From contig JABMLH010000002.1 of NCBI GenBank assembly GCA_013205085.1, positions 189,425-253,424 of the forward strand: a DNA stretch of 64,000 nt, given 5' to 3'. This document shows positions 8,155 to 15,336 of this stretch, piece by piece. The DNA is from Microbacteriaceae bacterium VKM Ac-2854 (GTDB lineage Bacteria; Actinomycetota; Actinomycetes; Actinomycetales; Microbacteriaceae). Position numbers and translations under genes: made by a program. Each line of letters opens with the position of its first letter. Position 1 is the stretch's first letter. The notes below the pieces were generated by a model. That model did not search any database and was not told where the DNA came from. It was given only the letters and a program-made list of their open reading frames with translations.

Positions 8155-8466
8155 TCAGCCGTCCGAGCCCGGGCCGGAAATCGCTTCGCGCAGCTGCTCG
8201 ACAGTCGGAGACCCCGCCAGCCCGGCAGGGGTACGGAACACCCGGCAGGCGAGCCCGACGGGGGCGTGCTCGTCGGCGAAGGGATCGACGCCGTCGACGA
8301 GGACAGTCGGCGACCCGTGGAACCCGAGGTGCTCGGCGTCCTCGGCGGTCTCGACCAACTGCCGCGTGACGCGGATGTCTGATCGGCCATCGAGCAGCTC
8401 AGCAAGCCTGCCGTCGAGTATCTCCCAATTCGGGCAGCCGTCGAAGTACTGCAGGGTGATCTCCAT
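8155..8466 (-). CDS. Thioredoxin-like small protein of metal-resistance operons
   Basis: A 103-aa protein with a thioredoxin-fold layout: M-E-I-T-L-Q-Y-F-D-G-C-P-N-W at the N-terminus, then G-S-P-T-V-L-V-D-G-V-D-P-F (cis-Pro region). The usual CxxC is reduced to C11-P-N-W, with another Cys near residue 73. Relatives are often labelled thioredoxin family or alkylmercury-lyase-like and sit in actinobacterial mercury or metal operons. No other mer gene is present here, so mercury specificity is not supported. It is the last gene of the minus-strand cargo operon and converges on the zinc-ribbon gene with only 7 nt between the stops. Confidence 0.6.
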   Translation of the reverse strand: MEITLQYFDGCPNWEILDGRLAELLDGRSDIRVTRQLVETAEDAEHLGFHGSPTVLVDGVDPFADEHAPVGLACRVFRTPAGLAGSPTVEQLREAISGPGSDG

Positions 8467-8477
8467 AGTTGGTCCTC

Positions 8478-9002
8478 TCAGTTCTCGGTGCCGCGGATCA
8501 TCAGAAGCGCTCCGGCGATCGCCCCGGTGACGATCACGATGTCGGCGACGTTCCCGATGAACCAGTTGCCGTAAGCGAGGAAGTCAACGACGTGCCCGTG
8601 GGCGAACCCCGGTTGGCGGAAGAGCCGGTCACCGGTGTGGGAAGCCGCAGCCCCGCCGAGCGCACCGATCACGATCGCCCACCCAGGGCGTCGGACCCGG
8701 AACGCAAACACGATCGCGGTGACCGTTGTGGCGACGGCGATGAGAGCGAAAATCCAGGTGGAGTCCTCACCGAAGGAGAACGCCGCTCCGGGGTTATACG
8801 CGAGCTGCAGGCCCAGCAGGTCGCCGATCAGCGGGATGCGCTCGTGCTCCGACAGGGTGGCCTCGGCCCATGCCTTCGTCCCCTGATCGATCAGGACGAC
8901 GACCACGGCGATCAGGAGCGCCCAGGCAGTGAGCCGCCAGCGGCCCCCCTGCGGCTGCGCTCCCGACGTCGGCTCGACGTCGATGTTCGCGTCCGGGGTC
9001 AT
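8478..9002 (-). CDS. lspA: Signal peptidase II paralogue linked to metal resistance
   Basis: A 174-aa four-helix membrane protein. LspA boxes are visible: D39-Q-G-T-K, N70-P-G-A-A-F, G-D125-R-L-F and N-V-A-D154-I. D125 and D154 match the catalytic aspartates that cleave lipoprotein signal peptides. The usual G-N-x-x-D-R-L is S-H-T-G-D-R-L here, a mild departure. The ATG at 9002 overlaps the cadD stop by 4 nt. Accessory lspA copies in lead/cadmium operons (the pbrB/pbrC situation in Cupriavidus) are known; this one is probably such a copy rather than the housekeeping gene. Confidence 0.82.
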   Translation of the reverse strand: MTPDANIDVEPTSGAQPQGGRWRLTAWALLIAVVVVLIDQGTKAWAEATLSEHERIPLIGDLLGLQLAYNPGAAFSFGEDSTWIFALIAVATTVTAIVFAFRVRRPGWAIVIGALGGAAASHTGDRLFRQPGFAHGHVVDFLAYGNWFIGNVADIVIVTGAIAGALLMIRGTEN

Positions 9003-9607
9003 GCGAGGACCTCGAAGAGGCGGACGATGACGCCGGACTCGAACAGGATGAACAGGCCCAGACCGATGAACACGACCGGGACGAGCCAGTGCTCCACGCG
9101 CTCGAGGGTCTCGGTAACGGCCTTGTGAGTTCCGATCAGCCGACCGGCCGCGCACCAGACCGCGACGAGGATGAGGAACACGACGATCATGATCGCGACG
9201 TCGCTGGGGGCGCTCGTGCGGAAGATTGGCGTGTACAGGGAGATGTTGTCCGCCCCGTTGGCGATCGTGATACCCGCGACGCCCCACAGTCCGACCGCGG
9301 TGATCTTGGAGTCGTCGTCATCGTCATCGCCGTTGCGGCGCAGCCCGCGAAGGAGCGTCCAGATGCCGATGCCGAGCGGGATCAGACCCAGGAATCCGAC
9401 CCATTCGTCCGGGACGATGGTGAGGCCGAGGGCGGCGATCACGCTGATGACGACGAGGGTGATGAACCCGAGGTACTGGCCTGCGACGATCTGCCACGGC
9501 CGGGGTTTTCCTCGACTGGATGCGAGGAACAGCACGGTGAGCACGACGATGTCGTCGATGTTCGTTGCCGCGAACAGGCCGATCGCTGAACCGATGGTGG
9601 CGAGCAT
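8999..9607 (-). CDS. cadD: CadD-family cadmium resistance transporter
   Basis: A 202-aa membrane protein of about six helices, beginning L-F-A-A-T-N-I-D-D-I-V-V-L, the CadD hallmark near the N-terminus. The internal repeat I-T-I-A-N-G-A-D-N-I-S-L-Y is also typical. A run of six acidic residues with basic flanks (around residue 92-98) lies in a cytoplasmic loop. CadD proteins confer modest cadmium resistance by efflux. It is translationally coupled to lspA (4-nt overlap) and abuts the ATPase stop at 9607, consistent with a single operon controlled by the CmtR-type repressor. Confidence 0.82.
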   Translation of the reverse strand: MLATIGSAIGLFAATNIDDIVVLTVLFLASSRGKPRPWQIVAGQYLGFITLVVISVIAALGLTIVPDEWVGFLGLIPLGIGIWTLLRGLRRNGDDDDDDSKITAVGLWGVAGITIANGADNISLYTPIFRTSAPSDVAIMIVVFLILVAVWCAAGRLIGTHKAVTETLERVEHWLVPVVFIGLGLFILFESGVIVRLFEVLA

Positions 9608-11523
9608 CAGTTTTCCAGTTGTGGTGTGCGGGTGCGGGCGGCGCGCAGGCCGTTGAGGATCACGATGACCTCCGCGACCTCGTGGACCAGGACGACGGCC
9701 GCGAGTCCCAGGACGCCGAAGAGCGCGAGCGGGAGCAGCGCGGTGATGATCAGCAGCGACAGGATGATGTTCTGGTTGATGATCCGTCGACCGCGACGTG
9801 CGTGGTCGAACGCCCGCGGGATGAGGCGCAGATCATGGCCTGTGAAGGCCACGTCGGCGGATTCGATCGCTGCGTCGGAGCCGGTCGCGCCCATCGCGAT
9901 ACCGATGTCTGCGCCAGCGAGGGCCGGGGCATCGTTGATGCCGTCGCCGATCATCGCGACCGGTCCCGCCTTCGACAGTTCCGCGATCGCGGTCGCCTTG
10001 TCCTCCGGGCGCAGCTCCGCGCGTACGTCGCTGATCCCGGCCTGCGTGGCCAGTGCACGAGCGGTCCGGGCGTTGTCGCCGGTGAGCATCGTCACCCCGA
10101 CGCCCTGGCCGGTGAGTGTCCGCACAACGTCGGGTACTTCCGGGCGCAGTTCGTCGCGGACGCCGATCGCTGCGACCGGTGACCCGTCGCGGTGCACGAT
10201 GACGACGGTCATGCCCTGTTCTTCCAGCGCTGCGACCCGGTCCGCGAGGTCGCCGGCGTCCAGCCAGCGGGGGCTGCCGACGGTGATTGTCGATCCGTCG
10301 ACGGTGCCGTCGATGCCGTGCCCGGCCTGCTCGGTCACATCCGCAGCCGCCGGAGTCCCCGGCGCCGCGGCAGTGATCGCTGAGGCAAGAGGATGTGTGC
10401 TGTGCTGCTCCAACGCGGCCGCCCAGGCCAGAGCCTGAGCCTCGGTCACGCCGTTCGCAGTGAGCACGGCGGTGACCGCAGGTTCGTTGCGGGTGAGGGT
10501 GCCGGTCTTGTCGACGGCAACGTGGCGGACCGTGCCGAAGCGCTCGAAGACGGCACCGGACTTGATGATCACGCCGAACTTGCTCGCCGCACCGATCGCC
10601 GCGACGACAGTCAGCGGCACCGAGATAGCCAGCGCACACGGAGAAGCGGCGACCAGCACGACGAGCGCGCGGGTGATCCACACCTCCGGGTCGCCCAGCA
10701 GCGACCCGACGATCGCGACGAGCGCAGCGAGGATCAGCACGCCGGGCACGAGCGGGCGGGCGATCCTGTCCGCCAGACGAGCCCGCTCGCCCTTCTCCGT
10801 CTGCGCTTTCTCAACCAGCTCCACGATCGTCGTGAGCGAGTTGTCGGTGCCCGCAGCGGTCGCCTCGACCTCCAGGACACCGGCGTTGTTGATCGCACCG
10901 GCCGACACCGCATCGCCAGGCTCAACCTCGACCGGGATTGACTCCCCGGTGATCGCCGAGGTATCCAGGCTGGAGCGACCAGAACGCACGACCCCATCAG
11001 TTGCGATCCGCTCACCCGGGCGGACCACCATGACCTGACCGACCGTCAGCTCTCTCGCCGGCACCTGCGCGGAGACGCCACTCTGCAGCACGGTCGCTGT
11101 CTCCGGCACGAGCTTCAGCAGTGCCCGCAGCCCGCCGCGGGCGCGGTCCATCGCCTTGTCCTCAAGCGCCTCAGCGATCGAGTACAAGAACGCCAGAGCT
11201 GCAGCCTCCTCCACGTAGCCGAGGATGACTGCACCGATCGCGCTGATCGTCATCAGCAGCCCGATGCCGAGCTTGCCCTTGAACAGCTTCCGTATCGCGC
11301 CCGGCGTGAACGTCGACGCACCCAGCAACAGGCCGGCCCAGAACAGCACCAGCGCCGGGATCTCGAGGCCGGACCATTCGAGGATCAGACCGGCGAGGAA
11401 CGCAACGCCGGAGAAGACCGGCACCATGATCCCGCGGTCCCTCCACCAGGGCCGCTCCGCCTCTTCATGTTCTTCGCCCGACGTGGTTTCAGGCTCGTGC
11501 TCGCAGCCGCACGCCGCGCTCAC
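9607..11523 (-). CDS. cadA: P1B-type heavy-metal translocating ATPase with SPC motif
   Basis: A 638-aa pump. Phosphorylation site D338-K-T-G-T, T-G-E-S and G-D-G-I-N-D-A-P are all present. The intramembrane motif is S294-P-C instead of C-P-C, and the last helix reads H-E-V-A-E-V-I-V-I-L-N. This resembles the P1B-4 class (CoaT/CtpD) rather than classical CadA. There is no N-terminal HMA domain, only a short Cys/His/Glu-rich head (C-G-C-E-H-E). I chose GTG 11523 because it overlaps the cmtR stop (GTGA); a longer frame to 11577 runs into cmtR. Substrate by context is Cd/Pb/Zn; the SPC motif also allows Co or Fe. Confidence 0.85.
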   Translation of the reverse strand: MSAACGCEHEPETTSGEEHEEAERPWWRDRGIMVPVFSGVAFLAGLILEWSGLEIPALVLFWAGLLLGASTFTPGAIRKLFKGKLGIGLLMTISAIGAVILGYVEEAAALAFLYSIAEALEDKAMDRARGGLRALLKLVPETATVLQSGVSAQVPARELTVGQVMVVRPGERIATDGVVRSGRSSLDTSAITGESIPVEVEPGDAVSAGAINNAGVLEVEATAAGTDNSLTTIVELVEKAQTEKGERARLADRIARPLVPGVLILAALVAIVGSLLGDPEVWITRALVVLVAASPCALAISVPLTVVAAIGAASKFGVIIKSGAVFERFGTVRHVAVDKTGTLTRNEPAVTAVLTANGVTEAQALAWAAALEQHSTHPLASAITAAAPGTPAAADVTEQAGHGIDGTVDGSTITVGSPRWLDAGDLADRVAALEEQGMTVVIVHRDGSPVAAIGVRDELRPEVPDVVRTLTGQGVGVTMLTGDNARTARALATQAGISDVRAELRPEDKATAIAELSKAGPVAMIGDGINDAPALAGADIGIAMGATGSDAAIESADVAFTGHDLRLIPRAFDHARRGRRIINQNIILSLLIITALLPLALFGVLGLAAVVLVHEVAEVIVILNGLRAARTRTPQLEN

Positions 11524-11879
11524 GCGTCCGCCCCTGTACCGCAGCAGCCCGCCACCGTGCACGACGAGTCCACGCACGGCGCGTGCTCGTCGACAGCCAA
11601 CGTCACATCCACCAGCGCGACGAGCGCCGCCGCGAGGTGCGGGTCAGCGATCTCGTAACGCGTCTGCCGGCCCTCAGGCTCGGCGACCACGATCCCGCAG
11701 TCCCGCAGGCAGGTCAGGTGGTTCGACACGTTCGAGCGCGTCAGCTCGAGCTCACGGGAGAGCACGGCCGGGTAGCTCGGGCCGCTGAGGAGCGTCATCA
11801 GGATGCGGGAGCGCGTCGGGTCCGCCATCGCCCGGCCGAGCCGGTTCATGACGTCGAGACGAGAAGCAATAGTCAGCAT
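11520..11879 (-). CDS. cmtR: CmtR-type ArsR/SmtB metal-sensing repressor
   Basis: A 119-aa winged-helix repressor. It lines up almost residue for residue with Mycobacterium tuberculosis CmtR as I recall it (L-T-R-S-N-V-S-N-H-L recognition helix). The Cd/Pb ligands fall at the same numbers: C57, C61 (L-T-C-L-R-D-C-G) and C102 (H-A-P-C-V). Additional C-terminal cysteines (C107, C112, C113) are extra. It should repress its own operon (cmtR-cadA-cadD-lspA-trx) until Cd(II) or Pb(II) binds. The stop overlaps the ATPase GTG by 4 nt. Confidence 0.88.
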   Translation of the reverse strand: MLTIASRLDVMNRLGRAMADPTRSRILMTLLSGPSYPAVLSRELELTRSNVSNHLTCLRDCGIVVAEPEGRQTRYEIADPHLAAALVALVDVTLAVDEHAPCVDSSCTVAGCCGTGADA

Positions 11880-11880
11880 G

Positions 11881-11917
11881 TGCTGAACTATACAGCACTG
11901 GCTGACCTATCAGTGCT
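11881..11917 (-). promoter_or_regulatory. cmtR promoter and operator
   Basis: On the minus strand TATAGT (11887-11892) sits 7 nt before the ATG at 11879, the spacing of a leaderless actinobacterial promoter. A perfect 7-bp inverted repeat, agcactg (11894-11900) / cagtgct (11911-11917) with a 10-nt spacer, covers the region just upstream of the -10 box. An overlapping pair, tgctg (11881-11885) / cagca (11893-11897), straddles the -10 box. This is a plausible operator for the encoded repressor. Confidence 0.55.
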
Positions 11918-11986
11918 CCACCGCCAAGCGACGCAGGTACCGATTTCTCGTGAATACGCGACTCAGCAACAATCGGAGCTACCAGT

Positions 11987-12439
11987 ATCGGGCAGCACCA
12001 CGTGCAGCCGCGACTGATCCGGCAGCGAGGCGTCGACGAACGGGCTCGAGATGTCGATCCGGCGACCGGTCGAGACCAGCATGCGTTCGACGAGGTCGCG
12101 GATCTCGACCTCGCTGAGTCGCAGCGCCGTGTGCTCGGAGACTCCTGAGCGCGCCACGAAGATGCGGTCGGGCGCGTTGATCCAGATCTCCTCGATCTCG
12201 GGATCGTCCAGGAAGGGCTGCAACGGACCGAAGCCGGTGAGTGAGGCGACCACGTCGCGCACCGCCACCGCCTCATCGCGCAGAACCGGCAGCACTCCGC
12301 CCATCGCGCGCTCGCTGTAGCGGCGCACCTCTTCGCGGGCGTAGCGCTCCGCGAGCTCGGATTCGCTGTTCAGGTCGACCCCGTCGCGGCGGACGCGCTC
12401 GCGGACGTGGTCGGTGATCATTCGGACTGCCTCGTGCAT
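11987..12439 (-). pseudogene. tadA: tadA, 5' fragment (N-terminal domain)
   Basis: This encodes the first 151 residues of the TadA/CpaF ATPase: V-A-S-L-T-G-F-G-P-L-Q-P-F-L-D-D-P-E-I-E, E-I-W-I-N-A-P-D-R-I-F-V and D-A-S-L-P-D-Q-S-R-L-H-V-V-L-P-D. After the last aspartate the frame enters the inserted element and stops after seven foreign residues (stop at 11963). No Walker motifs are left, so the fragment cannot work alone. It was the first gene of the Tad operon. A 125-bp gap separates it from the HNH gene upstream, and the operon's promoter should lie there. Confidence 0.85.
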
Positions 12440-12564
12440 GCGGACACCATGACACGAATCGAGGATCGCTCGCAGAAGTTATCCACAGGGTGGATTTCGC
12501 GGCCTCGTCGCAGGCGAGGTGCGGGCTCATCGGTCGGGCTCTGAACCGCTGCGGTGCCAGAGGC

Positions 12565-13905
12565 TCAGAACGGTGTCGGTCCGGGGAGGGGCGGCGGTTC
12601 CTCCGGGAACACTTCCTCTCGGAATCGCGGTCCGGTCGTCGCTCCGGGGACTTCGGGTGGTCGCGTCGTGACCTGCCTGCCGGTGGGGCTGGTCCACTCG
12701 GCGGTGCCGTCCCCGTGCATCCGATACGTCCACTGCTCGCCGTGGCGGACGTGGTGGTGTCCGACGCAGAGCGCGAGGAGGTTGTCGATGCTTGTGTGAC
12801 CGCCCTTGGCCCACTCGCGCGCGTGATCCAGGTCGGCACGGCTGGCAGGGCGGATGCAGCCCGGGAACCGGCACGTCAGGTCGCGGACCTCGATGTAGAC
12901 GCGCATCCCGTCGGGCGCGAAGCGGTGCAGCCGCTCGACCGAGATCAGCTGGCAGTTGACCGGATCGGTCAGCACGCGGTAGAAGGCGGAGCCGGTGCCG
13001 ACGAGTTCGCGGGCAATGTCGGCCGGGATCGGGCCGTAGCCGTCCAGCTCCGCGGGCTGCTCACCGTGACCGGTGGCAGTGAGGACGGGGACGGTGATGC
13101 GCACGTTCGCGCGCACGCCGGGCAGGAACGTGCGGACGCGCTCGCCACCGTCGGGGGTGGTGCCGGTGATGTCGCCGTCGGTGAGGATGTCCGCGCACGC
13201 GTCCGCGCGCAGTTGCGCGAGGGTGCGGGTCTCGGCTTCGTCGCTGCGCAAGGACCGCGCGATGCGGTCCATCCGGTTGTAGGCGCCCATCGCGAGGTGG
13301 GCGGGCAGCAGAGCGGACAGCACCGCCATCCCATTGCAGTCCGGGGTGACCCAGACCGCGCGGCGCTCGCGAGCCGCCTCGTGCCGAACAGTCAGCGATT
13401 CGATCTGCAACTCCTCCCGCAGCCGGGCGAGGGGCTTGCGCAGCTGGGTCGGGGTCAGCTCGCGCGCCAGATCCGCCGCGCGCCAGTCGTACTCGCCGCG
13501 CCGCTGCCGGGGCACGTCGCCGCCGACGTCGCAGATCAGCGCCCCCGCCTCCCACAGAATCCCGCCCACGAGCAGCAACTCCTTCGTCACGGGCAGGCCT
13601 TCCTCCAGCAGGATCGCCCGGTCGATCTCCCGCGACGCGACCCGCTCCGACACCCCCAGCGCGAGCGCGAGTTCCGCGCGGATCGACCGCTCGGCCAGGT
13701 CGGACACGTCTCCGAATGCTCGGGAGCGTGCGGACGCGAACACGTCCGGTCGGGCGAGCGCTGCGCGGTACGCGGCGTAGAGCTTGCCGGCGCTGTGCAC
13801 TTTCAGTGGCGCGCATTCCCGGGCGAGTGCTGCGGCCTCATCGCCGAGCTGGTGCACCGTGTGGCGCACCTGCTCCGCGGGTGGTGGTTCCTTCGCCTGA
13901 TCCAT
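12565..13905 (-). CDS. DUF222 / HNH endonuclease family protein, copy 1
   Basis: A 446-aa protein: a helical DUF222 domain (residues ~10-330; D-L-A-E-R-S-I-R-A-E-L-A-L-A-L-G-V-S) and a C-terminal HNH nuclease domain (F-P-G-C ... D-L-D-H-A-R-E-W ... N-L-L-A-L-C-V-G-H-H-H). The family corresponds to the mycobacterial 13E12 repeat proteins, which are multicopy and of unknown function. The ATG at 13905 (MDQAKE...) is chosen because the paralogue at 28466 begins with the same MDQ and shares the sequence just upstream; the longer frame would translate that conserved non-coding block. Confidence 0.85.
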   Translation of the reverse strand: MDQAKEPPPAEQVRHTVHQLGDEAAALARECAPLKVHSAGKLYAAYRAALARPDVFASARSRAFGDVSDLAERSIRAELALALGVSERVASREIDRAILLEEGLPVTKELLLVGGILWEAGALICDVGGDVPRQRRGEYDWRAADLARELTPTQLRKPLARLREELQIESLTVRHEAARERRAVWVTPDCNGMAVLSALLPAHLAMGAYNRMDRIARSLRSDEAETRTLAQLRADACADILTDGDITGTTPDGGERVRTFLPGVRANVRITVPVLTATGHGEQPAELDGYGPIPADIARELVGTGSAFYRVLTDPVNCQLISVERLHRFAPDGMRVYIEVRDLTCRFPGCIRPASRADLDHAREWAKGGHTSIDNLLALCVGHHHVRHGEQWTYRMHGDGTAEWTSPTGRQVTTRPPEVPGATTGPRFREEVFPEEPPPLPGPTPF

Positions 13906-13991
13906 ACGAGTATTCCAGCACGGACCACCGACACCGAACGCGCGCATCGGATGCATCCTCGAAAACTCGCCCCGAACCCCACCCTGTGGAG
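13899..13991 (-). promoter_or_regulatory. Conserved block upstream of HNH copy 1
   Basis: Read on the minus strand, the ~92 bp from tccacagggtgg (13990 downwards) through aatactcgtatggatca (the ATG) match the block before the second paralogue (28382-28474), with about ten substitutions and one single-base gap by eye. This is higher conservation than in the N-terminal codons that follow. It probably contains the promoter and perhaps a binding or cutting site. Confidence 0.6.
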
Positions 13992-14177
13992 GAACCGACG
14001 AGCCGCCGACGGCCGATCTCGTTCCATCGTCGCGCACTGCTTCCGCACCGAGGTGGGCAGAGCCCCGGCACGGAAACAGCAGGCCCGCTCAGCGTTTCAC
14101 CCCCGCTGCTGCACCTCGAGCCGGAGTCTCCCCGTCTCGGCGGCGCCGGTCTCGGCTCGGGATCGCGTCCACGATAT

Positions 14178-14738
14178 TCATACGATCCGACGCCACCCGT
14201 GTCGGGCGCTCCACGTAGTGGGATCGAACTCGAACCAGCTGCCCTGACCCGGCTGGTCGAAGCGTCGGCTAATCGGCTGACCGCTGAGATCGCAATAGAG
14301 AAGCGTACCCACACCGCCGTGAGCGATGATCGCCGTGTGGCGCAGCGGATCGGTTGTCAGCGTTCTCACGGCGGTAACGATCCGGCGTTGCGCAGCTCGA
14401 GCCGATTCCCAGCCGCGCACCCTTCGGTCCGGCTCCGCGAAGAACTCGTCGGCGACCATCTCGAACTCGTCCGACGGCAGGAACCCGGTGGCCGATCGGT
14501 CGTTCTCACCCAACTCGGCTACCCGAATGAAGGGCATGCCCACAGCACCAGCGACAGTTCGAGCCGTCTGTACAGCCTTCGTTTCGGTGCTCGATGCGAT
14601 CTGCACGACCTTGTCGTTCCAGCACGTCGAGGCGATCAATCCTGCACGTAGCACGCCGGACTGCGAGAGGCGCCACGTCTCGATCGGTCGCGATGGATCG
14701 ATGACGACCTCGGGATGCGAAATGAAGTAGGACGCCAT
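14178..14738 (-). CDS. Histidine phosphatase superfamily protein with altered RHG motif
   Basis: A 186-aa protein resembling phosphoglycerate-mutase-like phosphatases: an N-terminal strand with the catalytic His, S-T-E-T-K-A-V-Q-T-A after the first helix, an acidic L-G-E-N-D, and a second His in I-I-A-H-G-G-V-G-T-L-L. The RHG motif is replaced by I-S-H-P-E, so the arginine that binds phosphate is missing while the histidine stays. It may be a divergent phosphatase or a non-enzymatic relative. The ATG at 14738 gives a start directly before the first strand. It is transcribed away from the adjacent tRNA-Leu. Confidence 0.7.
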   Translation of the reverse strand: MASYFISHPEVVIDPSRPIETWRLSQSGVLRAGLIASTCWNDKVVQIASSTETKAVQTARTVAGAVGMPFIRVAELGENDRSATGFLPSDEFEMVADEFFAEPDRRVRGWESARAAQRRIVTAVRTLTTDPLRHTAIIAHGGVGTLLYCDLSGQPISRRFDQPGQGSWFEFDPTTWSARHGWRRIV

Positions 14739-14852
14739 GAATCGAACGTAGCCGGACCGGCACCACGTGGGCGAGAGGAAGCGCTCGCAGGACTCGTCGA
14801 CCTGGCGGAATCGGAAGGTCGCCGTCGCGCCCGTAAACTGACCAGGGCACTC

Positions 14853-14936
14853 GCGGGAGTGGTGAAATGGTAGACACGCAGGATTTAGGTTCCTGTGCAG
14901 CGATGCGTGTGGGTTCGAGTCCCACCTTCCGCACCA
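14853..14936 (+). tRNA. tRNA-Leu (anticodon UAG)
   Basis: The acceptor arms gcgggag (14853-14859) and cttccgc (14926-14932) pair over 7 bp, with discriminator A and an encoded CCA at 14934-14936. The anticodon loop is tttaggt with anticodon TAG at 14886-14888. The long variable arm expected of tRNA-Leu is present, and the T-arm reads ggttcgagtcc. It reads CUA codons, rare in this genome. Confidence 0.95.
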
Positions 14937-14969
14937 GCAAGGCCCTGTTCCGTTCAGGAGGGAAGGCCG

Positions 14970-15200
14970 ATGGACGACGACCCGATGCTCGAGCCGTTCG
15001 TCAAGCTGCACAAGGACGGCTCGATCTGGGCGACCGGCCACAACCTCGGCGGCGAGATGCACGGCTACTGGGAATGGTTCCGACTCGACGGCACCATCAT
15101 GCGCTCCGGCAGTTTCGACCGCGGGCGACAGATCGGCGAGTGGATCACCTACGACGCGCTGGGGCGCCCGCACAAACGCACCCTGATGCGCCGCGAGTGA
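14970..15200 (+). CDS. Small MORN-repeat (YwqK-like) protein
   Basis: A 76-aa protein with a strong ribosome-binding site (aggagggaa) 5-13 nt upstream. It contains two MORN_2-like repeats: K-D-G-S-I-W-A-T-G-H-N-x-G-G-E-M-H-G-Y-W and L-D-G-T-I-M-R-S-G-S-F-D-R-G-R-Q-I-G-E-W. Such repeats form small beta-hairpin modules seen in YwqK-family antitoxin-like proteins. Here there is no toxin gene beside it, so I infer no toxin-antitoxin function. It starts 33 bp after tRNA-Leu and may be co-transcribed with it. Confidence 0.7.
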   Translation: MDDDPMLEPFVKLHKDGSIWATGHNLGGEMHGYWEWFRLDGTIMRSGSFDRGRQIGEWITYDALGRPHKRTLMRRE

Positions 15201-15336
15201 ACTCGGGGGTTTCCCACCGAAGAGGGCACTCGTGCTCATGTTCTCCGCCGAGCGTGCACGGTACGCTGACGGTACCGCCGCAACCCCTTGCCCGCCGCCG
15301 CTTGGCCGCACCGGCCACGCCGACGACTGGAGATCC

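Larger units (their letters stand above)
4588..11986. mobile_element. ~7.4 kb tyrosine-recombinase element carrying metal resistance, inserted in tadA
   Basis: Both sides of this segment are pieces of one TadA gene. The N-terminal piece ends ...HVVLPD (codon at 11987-11989) and the C-terminal piece starts ITRRYVSV (codon at 4585-4587). Removing 4588-11986 restores the reading frame. Inside are a recombination module (4749-8147, plus strand) and a metal-resistance operon (8155-11879, minus strand). I see no terminal inverted repeats and no obvious target-site duplication, which argues for site-specific recombination rather than DDE transposition. Each boundary could be off by a few bases if a short crossover core is shared. 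The recombinase region is visibly less GC-rich than the flanks. Confidence 0.85.

Noticed and set aside
8155-8466. Alkylmercury lyase or a mercury-resistance gene
   Set aside because: The protein is a short thioredoxin-like fold with C-P-N-W. The mercury-binding pattern of MerB is not seen, and merA, merR or merT are not adjacent.
4588-11986. A DDE transposon or insertion sequence for the tadA disruption
   Set aside because: No DDE transposase, no terminal inverted repeats and no clear target-site duplication are visible. A tyrosine recombinase sits at the left end instead.
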